From contig NC_060214.1 in NCBI RefSeq assembly GCF_021130785.1, positions 48,421,001 to 48,485,000 on the forward strand: 64,000 nucleotides of DNA, read 5' to 3'. Below are positions 55,645 to 64,000 of the stretch, piece after piece; positions within the stretch are counted from its first letter, which is position 1; each line of letters opens with the position of its first letter. The notes beneath the pieces were generated by a model. It was not told the origin of the DNA. It saw only the letters and a list, made by a program, of their open reading frames with translations, and ran no database searches. Source of the DNA: Homalodisca vitripennis (taxonomy: Eukaryota > Arthropoda > Insecta > Hemiptera > Cicadellidae). Both the position numbers and the translations under genes were made by a program.

Positions 55645-56799
55645 AGAAGGATACTTTGGTCAAAAGCGTCACCTTCATTTTGTTACATATTCTTCTGAAC
55701 TGTTTTATTTACAGAGTCATCGTTAATTTGTCCTTTGAAACAGATGAAGTACGTAATATAGGTTTGAAAAACCTACTTTGTTAAAACGATTGCCGTCCAA
55801 CCTTCAAACCTTAAATTTTGCCTCCTTAAGGCGTGAAATGACAATTCCCAACTTCCATTGTCATCAATACATATCTTTGCTGTAAGTCAAACAATTATGG
55901 AGATACTGTGCTGACAAACCTACGCAGTTCTAAAGAAAGACTCACAATAACAAACTAAAACTTATTGGACGAACTATGGCTTCGTTCCAGTAAAATACCG
56001 TAAAATATAATTGAATATGATCCCGTCTTCTGTTTTTTTCCGCAAACTAAAATTCGAGATGTACTTCTAATATCACTAATTTAACGCATACCGCAATATA
56101 TGGAAAGTAATAAATATATAAGTAATAATATAAAAGATATTGTTGTGAAACTTATTGTCGAATAGAAACAAAACCCGTCACACAATGTTAAAAAAACCAA
56201 TTTATGAAAAAAAATAAACATATATTTGTATATGAAAGCATTAAAATACATCTAGGAATGTACTGAAGCTGTGAATATAGAAAGGAAAAATGTACAAAGA
56301 CTCCAACTGTGACAGTCAGCGCTCTTTAGTATTTTATCACTGGTCCCTTGAGGTTTATGGGATGAATGGATCGTTCAGATATGCCAGACATCGCTGTCCT
56401 ACATTTACCATTAGTAACTCCTTTTTGTTTGTTTCTAGTTCAGTGATTCAGCTGGATATGCTTGTATTCATACAAATTGTTTCCAGTCCAAACGTGGTTT
56501 GATGCCTGTTCTATATTTATTACTATGGATTAGAGATTAATCTTCATGTTAAAGAGTGTTACATGAGGGATGATTGTCTCACTTGGACTCCCTTGCTCTC
56601 TTTAGAAAAGTCTGAAACGTAACATACTCTTTTCCTCTATTAGTATAAAGTACAATGATGTGGCTTCTTATTTCACTAAATTATATATGTATTAAGTAAT
56701 ATAATGAACATGTAATAATAATTTATAAAAATTGCAAAGAAAATTGTAACCTTACGTTGAATATTTAAATTTATCATGAAGAACTTTAATTAACTAGTT

Positions 56800-57330
56800 T
56801 TAGCATCGTTCATGCCTCGAGGCACTAACTGATATTGAATATAGAATTTACAGAAAAGTTTTAATTTTAATTTCTTCTATTAAACTTTTTGACGTGACAA
56901 TATATTTAAAAGATATTTAAAAATGATTGCTAGAAAGAGCGTTTAGAGATCAGGATATTATTATTACTGTACATTTTTACTGTCATAAAAGTGTAAAATA
57001 CTTTTTATATTTACCTGAGATAGGTTTCAAAGTGAGGTTAGTTGTGAATAAGGCAAATGCCAATAATTGTTACTGAGAAACAGAATAAATGTTTATAGAA
57101 TGTATTATTAAAATAATAATTGAAATTTGTGGGGTAAGTCTACCATAATTACAAAAACCTGAGAAGTACAATTACACGTATAATACGATAAGAAGACGTC
57201 CTCAACTCAGTTCGTTCCTTCGTGATTAGCAAGACTGAAGTTGTTTCTTTAAACATTGTTTAGCAACACTCAGTCTACGTCTGGAATTATAGATTAACTA
57301 TTATTTTAGCACTTCATTATTTTATAATCA
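56800..57330 (-). repeat. dispersed repeat family B, copy 2 (inverted)
   Basis: The reverse complement of 50280-50720, with about 6 kb between. Shared words include TACGATAAGAAGACGTCCTC, AAACATTGTTTA, ACGTCTGGAATTATAGATTA, GCTAGAAAGAGCGTTTAGAG and GATCAGGATATTATTATTAC. Confidence 0.75.
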
Positions 57331-57667
57331 CTACATTTAGAACACGTAAACCAATACTTAAAACTTTTATTTTAATGAGGCCTTTCGATAGCAGGGCTAT
57401 CTTCGTTAGACAGAATGGCAATATATTTTCAAAGAACAAGTAAATGGATATTATTCTCTCTAAATAAACAATCAACACCTGATACTATTGCTAAGTAAAA
57501 TGATAATACAATTCTTTTTACAAGAAAACCAAAAAAAACCGTAAACCGAATACGTCACGTACAGTTAAATAAATATTAAAAATAGCAGTTAATAATCAGG
57601 AGTTACAGTTCTTATTTAAAACACAAGGCGAATGATCAATTAAATTAGTTAAAGGGACAAGTGCACT

Positions 57668-57990
57668 TCCATAACCATTTGAGAGATCAAATGTAAAGCA
57701 GAGTAAATCAGAGCGGGATGATTGTGAATTTCCCAGTAACAACCAAGATTAGGTCCCCAGTATTGGTTACATCAACAGGATAAACTAGCCAGATGATCCC
57801 AAGGGATGATATACAATGCTGGAATGATGGTAGACCGATTTATTCAGCGCGTAGCTGTGGATCAACTGTACTGTAGTTGCAGTTTTCAAGCGAGAAATAA
57901 ACAGTTGATCCAAAATTTGTAACGGATCACTGGTTTTACAGCTGATTTGTTGTGTAAAGGCAAGAACTAAAATGTACTATAACGCTTTAA
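57668..57990 (+). repeat. dispersed repeat family A, copy 2
   Basis: Shares CCATTTGAGAGATCAA, AATCAGAGCGGGATGATTG, AAGATTAGGTCCC, GATAAACTAGCCAGATGATC, CGTAGCTG and ACAGCTGATTTG with 63564-63905, and the first half with 31284-31510. Confidence 0.75.
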
Positions 57991-59084
57991 TCTTTACAGC
58001 ACCAGTTAAATCCTATGTAACGAGAATATGGCTTTAAAACCAATTTCGATATCTACAAACTCAACAAAATGTACATTTACAGTTATATCTTTAACTTTAT
58101 TTGTCCATAAAAATGATTAAAATTAATTATTGTTTTCGTAATTGTAGAATATCATGATAAGAGACTTGAACTAAACAGATTTTTAGGACCCAATTATGTC
58201 ATTGATTATCACAACACCCTGTTTAATAAGAAAATATTTCTACTTATACAAATTTTTGAGATATTGCGATCGTACATATTTTAACGCCTGTAGTCTTCAT
58301 TACCGAAACATTGTGCTTTATAAGTCACATCTCAGTTATTTTGATACTGTAACAATATTCTGTTGTTTATAAATATAAATAAAAAATCTACGGTAAAAAA
58401 GCAGCTAATAAAATCACTAACAATAAATCATTTTTGATATATAACAATATTATTAAGCCTAGAAGACGTTGTAAAGTACTGTTGGACCATTACTATAATG
58501 CCTGCCGTATGGGCGGAGTGATTGATAACCCATTTGAGCGCCTGCAGACACCGGACGCAACCCGTTATTCCAGGCTCGTTTTTGCAGACACAGCGCGTTC
58601 CATCACATTAGGTATAACTCGTTAGTCTCGCCTTTGAATATTTTCCCCATTCTCAAGTATAGTTCCACACAAATTACTATACAGTAAATAATTATAAAAA
58701 TTACAACCTTCCTCAATTGGATTCCACTCTTTGTTGGATTTGCTGGATAATACTAAATATAACCTAATATAGATGTTTAGTTATTTTGCCTAATATAATC
58801 TTAACCAAATTTGACCCAAACAGCCATGAAGCCAAATCTCTCATAAATAGCTTCTTAGAGTTAATGTAAGATTGTATTATAAGCCTTTGAATAACAAAGC
58901 TATATAAAATGATCATCATTATCTAGTTTACTCATTTATGCATTGCTGTTCATTTTAACAGATTATTTTGCATATCACATTAATTAACTTAAAATCCTCC
59001 AAGTCAATGAAATCCTAAGTTCATTGTTGTAAGTAAGGGGAAGTACAGTTCTTTTACTCGGTATGTCTTGTTGATGTTATGGAG

Positions 59085-59800
59085 ATAGACAAAGGAAAAT
59101 CTTTAATTAAACTCATTTCAATAACAATAAAGAGGTACTTAAATAATATTTACCATATAAATCCAACTCCATAGGTAGGAAATACGTTAAGACCTGGAAC
59201 AATGTTTGCTGAAACAGCTTGAATCTTGTTTACTGAAATAATCCTATTGCACAATGCAACATACCGAGTTAAAGACATCTTCTGATGAAGTATTTTCTTG
59301 TATTTTCTTATGGTAGTATACGATTAATAGTATTTAACAAACATAATCATTTTTGTTATGGATATAAAATATAAATTAAATACATTTCATGAATCCTTAA
59401 TTTATTTCACCTATTTCAACCAAATTAATAATGATTAAAAGTTTTGTATTTATTATGTAAACATTGGAATAAATACGTAATATAATATACCAAACATGAT
59501 AATCGTTCAGACTGGATGAATAGCAGTTATATTTTACCATGAAATATAACTCATTTTACTATACCAAGCATTACATCGTCTCTTAAAGTCAAATGTGTTT
59601 CACCAGAAACTAATCACACTTCTCCGATATTAGCACGTCAATATGGGTTAATCCTGTTATACACCAGAAACTGTAACTAACTTTGGTGTACAAACTAGGT
59701 TCAATATGAGTTAGTACCTCTACTTGAGAGATAAATAAGCATGAAAATCTACAGGTCTCTTGGTATATTTTAATGACTGTTAAACTAAAGCTCAGGAGTT
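59085..59800 (+). repeat. dispersed repeat family B, copy 3, diverged
   Basis: Contains GAACAATGTTTGCTGAAACA, TAATCCTATTGCACAATGCA, ACATACCGAGTTAAAGACAT and ATGAGTTAGTACCTCTACTT in the same order as copy 1. Confidence 0.6.
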
Positions 59801-62800
59801 TTTGATCAGCAGTTAATCGCTTAGGAAATTTATGAACACGTACATATTTTGATCACTTCACACAGAAAAAATGAAAAAATCATTACACCTTCCTAAACGA
59901 TCTTCGCGGTGTTTCGGAATAACCGTACAATCAGGGTCGGTAAGGTTGGGGATAGGAGCAGCCTATAGCCACATCTTATTGAATTTCTACGAGGATGGTC
60001 ATGTCACCCTTGAAGAAAAGATGTTTAGATCTATTGTGAAAGCTGATAGCGGCACCAGGGGAGAGACATTTTCTTAAGTTTAGTCTTTAATGATAAAAAT
60101 CCTGAGCAGTAAACTACCGTAATATCTCAAAATTTGCGATTAGTGATGTGCTGCTCCTGGTTCTCCATTACATTGTCTACATATAATTTATTGAATCATC
60201 GGTTTATGGTGTGCTCAATAAATGTTCCACTGGTAGGTACAAACTAGCTAGAAGTAAATCCTCGTATTTTATCAAAATAATATTGCTTACAGTATAAATA
60301 CGTGAATTCAATAGTGTGGTTTTTTAAACCTTTAATTTAAAGGGACTATTGCCATCGATTCACATCTAAGAATGTAATTTTGATAATAGCCTCTAGGGGA
60401 TTTAAATTAGTCAATATAAATTAGAGTGAAACATGGCCATATTAAACAAACATATATACAGGATTTTCAAATTAGTTTGTTAACATCCCATGTTGAAATA
60501 GCTTGTAAGACCCCCTTGTTAAAAGAATGAAACATCAATCTGTAGTAATGATACTTTTACAGTCTTTGTGCATGTTAATTTATATAATATATCTAATACA
60601 AAAATTTAATATTAATTGGTGCACCAGTATTTCAAACTAATATGAATTTTCATAATTAAAAAACCTGAAAATACGCGTATATAATTGTAAAAATATCTTA
60701 TTGCTTTACGTTAGTTAAAACTGTAAAATTTTATAATTTAAGCCTAATGTTATTGATACGCAAAACCCACAAAACCACTTTATATGTATTTTTTTAAATG
60801 GTTTATCTGCACTTATGGTTCCAGTTTTGAATTTAATTAGTTATATTTTTAGTGAAATAGAAATGAGAATACTTTCTCGAAATACTTTCAAAAATTGTTT
60901 ATAACAGTTCATGAAAACTTGAACATTGAAGTTTGGATTCAATAAAACTATCTTTATGTATTTACTAATATTTAGATTTAATCAAATGTTTCTTATATAA
61001 GCACTTGACCTGCCTACTTCAAGCATGAGTTTATATAACGTATGTAGTCTTGGATTAAACTGAATATGCTAGCGGTGGGTCCTTGATAGTAGTAGTATGG
61101 AAACTTCGGTTTGAACCTGCAGACTAAGAATCGCAAGGACTTCACTTTTTTAATTCAACGGGATTAAGAACATGACTGGGTCAAGAAGCTGATAAGCATT
61201 TTGTAGTAGGACACTCACGAAAATCATTATTAAAGGAAGCTAGACGCTGGAAACAATTGACTAGAATCTTAAGAAGCGTTCGCCTTGGACACCCCTGGAT
61301 ATAATGATAAGGTAGCGGAGAGAATCTATTACGGAATGAATAGTAAGGATGATAGACAAGAAAAATTAATGAATAATAAGGACTGGATAACTTATTTTCA
61401 GAAAGGTTCTAGATAAAACTAAAGTTAGTAAGGACTCAGACACTGGTGTGCCTGTTTAAATACTTACTGACGTATAATCCAAGTTGAGGAATTGAAATGT
61501 ATCCTGTAGTTTTAAAACTAGTGACTAGAGTGTTCAGTGACATTGTGCATACTTGCTATACCATAAGTAATTACATGATATAAATATGTAATAATGTACT
61601 CGCACATTCAACTGCAAGGCTTTCTTTAAATGAATAAAATAATTAATAAATAATTATCTTAATTTACTATTTATATATTTATATTATGTGAATAAAAGTT
61701 ATATACAAGTTTATTTATTACTTATAGGTATATTTAAAAAAATATCTTATAATTAACTCAGTTTGGAACGGAAATTATTTCTGATCTTGTATTTTGATTG
61801 TAGATTGATAAAAATAGATATTTGGCGTGATACAATATTTGGTCCATAAATATTTGTTTATGCAATTACCAAATACAAAAAAAATGTTAGTGCTTGATGC
61901 AATTAAAAATGTGTTTTTTAGATAATGCAGAGAAATGCCTCTTAAAAAGTAAAATATTCACTCTCCAACGTAGTTTGTCATACAAACTTACTCTCACCAT
62001 TCCCAAATATAATTTGATTGAGGAACCTTTCTTAGTGATGGTCATAAGGAAATAGCATATAAACAGTTAACAAAATGGAATTAAAGCGTGTCATTTCAAA
62101 CTTAAACAGTATAAAACAGAAATTTCCATATTTAGCTTTATTGCCTCTAACTTCCATTACTTTGCAGAAGGAATACATCTTCAAACTTATTCTGAAATAA
62201 TGTTTCAGCATTCGTTATGTGTTTAAAATAATTTAATTTCGTCATATAATCTTTCGCTCAATAAGTAACTTAATAAAATAAAGTATCGTAAAATTTGAAG
62301 AAACAATCTTTGTGGGACTATAGAACAACCTGGCTATTCTATACTTACATAATTTTTTATATAGAATTTCTGTTGTTTGCCTCTTATATTTATATTTGAA
62401 AATCTGATAGTAATGCTTGGACCAACAAGATTAAACGCTATTGAATCTAATTACATAGTCTTGTAGCCTTATTTCCGGTTATAGAAACATACAACTTTGC
62501 TCAGTTAAAATGCTTCTAAATATATATCGATATTGTGGAATCACAAAGGCTGTTTCAATTAACCCAGGTAAATTAGTTTCTACCAATTCCAGATTCATTC
62601 AGTTCTTACAGAAGGTTCCAAGTAATGCCCTTTTTATTTATCTAAATATTGTTGATACAATGCGAGTGTTGAGGTCAGCTCCACTTCCATTTTCCGCTTA
62701 TTGTAGACTCTGTTAGGAAACGAGACACACAGGCCCCTTTTGTAGTCCAGGTATTTATGATGTCAAAGCGATGTAAAGAATTCATTTTGAACTTCTTCAT

Positions 62801-63563
62801 TGTTAATAGTTTTTGTATCACTCCCAGGAGTCGTATCTGTGTCATATAACACAATGTCATATTGCAGAGGATGCACTAAGCGGAAGGTAAAATGGTGCTG
62901 ACCTTATCGTTCGCAATAAGGTACATTTATTTTTTTATTAAGATCCGACTGATGCATACGACATATTAAAAGAATTATTGCAAATAATATAATCAAATTA
63001 AAGTAATAAATGTTAATTCTAAGTTTAGAAAATATATTTTATATTCTTTATATTTTTAAGTCCTGTTGATTTATAAATACTACCTGATTCCATTGTGACT
63101 TGATATGGAAATTTTAATTATAACGGAATTGTTAAATAATATATTTAATATACAAATATCTATATATTTCGACGCAATATTTTATTCAAATTATTCTTTA
63201 TATAAAGCTGCTATTAAATACATTACAGAACCTACGTACTAATACAAGCAGGTGTTAGTGGATTTTATATTGCAAGTAAAGAAATGGTTCCCAAAAAATA
63301 AACCACAAATGAGTGATGCTATTGCTAGATATAATTGTACAACAAATTATTTGATCAGAAAAAACAAGAAATATTGAAAACTAAATTGTACAGTTATTTT
63401 CCTCGTCACATATGAGTATGTATATATTAAAATTTCGATGTTAAAATAGCGATTATTAATTAGTTGCATATCCTATTTAATACATAAAGCGAGTGATCAA
63501 TAATCTTAGAAGGGCAATTATTTTATGACGAGTTTCAAAGTAAGAGTTATAATATTCATAACT

Positions 63564-63905
63564 TCATAACCATTTCAGCGATCTACTGTAAAGTAAATTA
63601 AATCAGAGCGGGATGATTGCAAATTTCCCAGGAGGGTAACAACTAAGATTAGGTCCCTAGTAGTAGTAACAATACGATAAACTAGCCAGATTATCTCGAG
63701 AGACAACAATGCCGAGTTAGATGTTAAACTGATGTAACCAGCGTGTAGCTGCGGGACTACTTCTTAGTAGTTAAAATTTCCAAGCGAATATCTAATTGCT
63801 AACGTGAGAAATAAACAGCTGGTCTTACATCTGTAACAGAATATATATGTCACAGCTGATTTGCAATGTAAAGTACAAGAACTAACTGTACTGTATTACT
63901 CTAAT
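63564..63905 (+). repeat. dispersed repeat family A, copy 3
   Basis: Matches copy 2 over about 340 bp, including AGAAATAAACAGCTGGTC and TCACAGCTGATTTGCAATGT toward its 3' part. Confidence 0.72.
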
Positions 63906-64000
63906 CTTTACACCTCTAACCTCAAATGATTGGCTGGATTCAAATTGAATCAGAAATATATATTATATTTAATTTTAATCACTGTAAAGTGTATCTTTTG

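Larger units (their letters stand above)
55645..64000. other. 8.4 kb without supported genes
   Basis: AT-rich sequence dominated by copies of repeat families A and B. The short open frames (60-70 residues at 56290, 58434, 59871 and 62510) lack motifs, known domains or coding bias that I can see. The one at 58434-58625 is somewhat GC-richer and could be a decayed transposon exon. Confidence 0.55.

Noticed and set aside
58434..58625. 63-residue frame in a GC-richer patch
   Set aside because: The codon pattern looks somewhat protein-like, but no domain is recognised and no splice-linked exon was seen; left as a possible decayed transposon piece.
61060..61140. GGTTTGAACCTGC, similar to a tRNA B box, with TAGCGGTGGG about 38 bp upstream
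   Set aside because: The A box is poor, no second tRNA arm pairs, and no repeat copy was noticed; not enough for a SINE or tRNA call.
1..64000. CRISPR arrays, operons with ribosome-binding sites, riboswitches, rRNA
   Set aside because: Nothing of the kind is visible, and the context is eukaryotic.

Overview
The window looks like a stretch of arthropod, probably insect, nuclear genome. It is AT-rich and full of TA microsatellites and degraded mobile elements, and I found no host gene I could support. Two large, nearly intact elements carry all the convincing coding sequence. The host assignment is an inference from the kinds of repeats present, not from a marker gene.

Element 1 (2033-17119, about 15.1 kb) is a Polinton/Maverick, that is, an endogenous adintovirus-like element. 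It has terminal inverted repeats (TIRs) beginning AG and ending CT, and it sits inside a (TA)n tract, so the flanking TATATA is compatible with the usual 6-bp target duplication. It holds 15 tightly packed open genes. The replication and integration set is protein-primed DNA polymerase B, an RVE integrase and a possible OB-fold ssDNA-binding protein. The virion set is a double jelly-roll major capsid protein, a penton-like minor capsid protein, a packaging ATPase, an adenain-like protease with a fused N-terminal extension, a core protein with a parvovirus-type phospholipase A2 domain, and a coiled-coil protein with fibre-shaft-like repeats. Accessory genes are a BRO-N protein, three small zinc or unknown proteins, a W-x-x-I repeat protein, and a zinc-ribbon protein that may be a VLTF3-like late transcription factor. 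Gene order suggests the capsid precursors are cut by the element's own protease: two IEGS|G sites lie in the phospholipase protein.

The most striking signal is shared by nearly every gene of element 1. The start codon lies in TAAATGG (exact in 12 of 15), usually just after a T-rich tract with C-T-A or C-T-T (typical form TTTTTCTATATAAATGG). This resembles the poxvirus late TAAAT(G) initiator and the TCTA-in-AT-rich motif known for CroV/Mavirus late genes. Together with the possible VLTF3-like gene, it suggests an element-encoded virus-style late transcription programme.

Element 2 (42366-49808, minus strand) is a Ty3/Gypsy LTR retrotransposon. Its LTRs differ at roughly nine positions by eye. 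Gag ends in a CCHC knuckle, and pol has the order protease, reverse transcriptase, RNase H, integrase. A textbook -1 frameshift site (A AAA AAC directly before the gag stop, with a GC stem 8 nt downstream) joins gag to pol. A 1-nt frameshift breaks the end of pol.

The remainder holds a Penelope-like endonuclease fragment (1213-1485), a MITE (17990-18311), a 2.2-kb element with 400-bp inverted arms (26810-28986), a tRNA-like SINE fragment (about 36.2 kb), a 2.1-kb DNA transposon with GC-rich 50-bp TIRs (53537-55644), and several copies of two unnamed dispersed repeat families. The other long stretches contain no supported genes.
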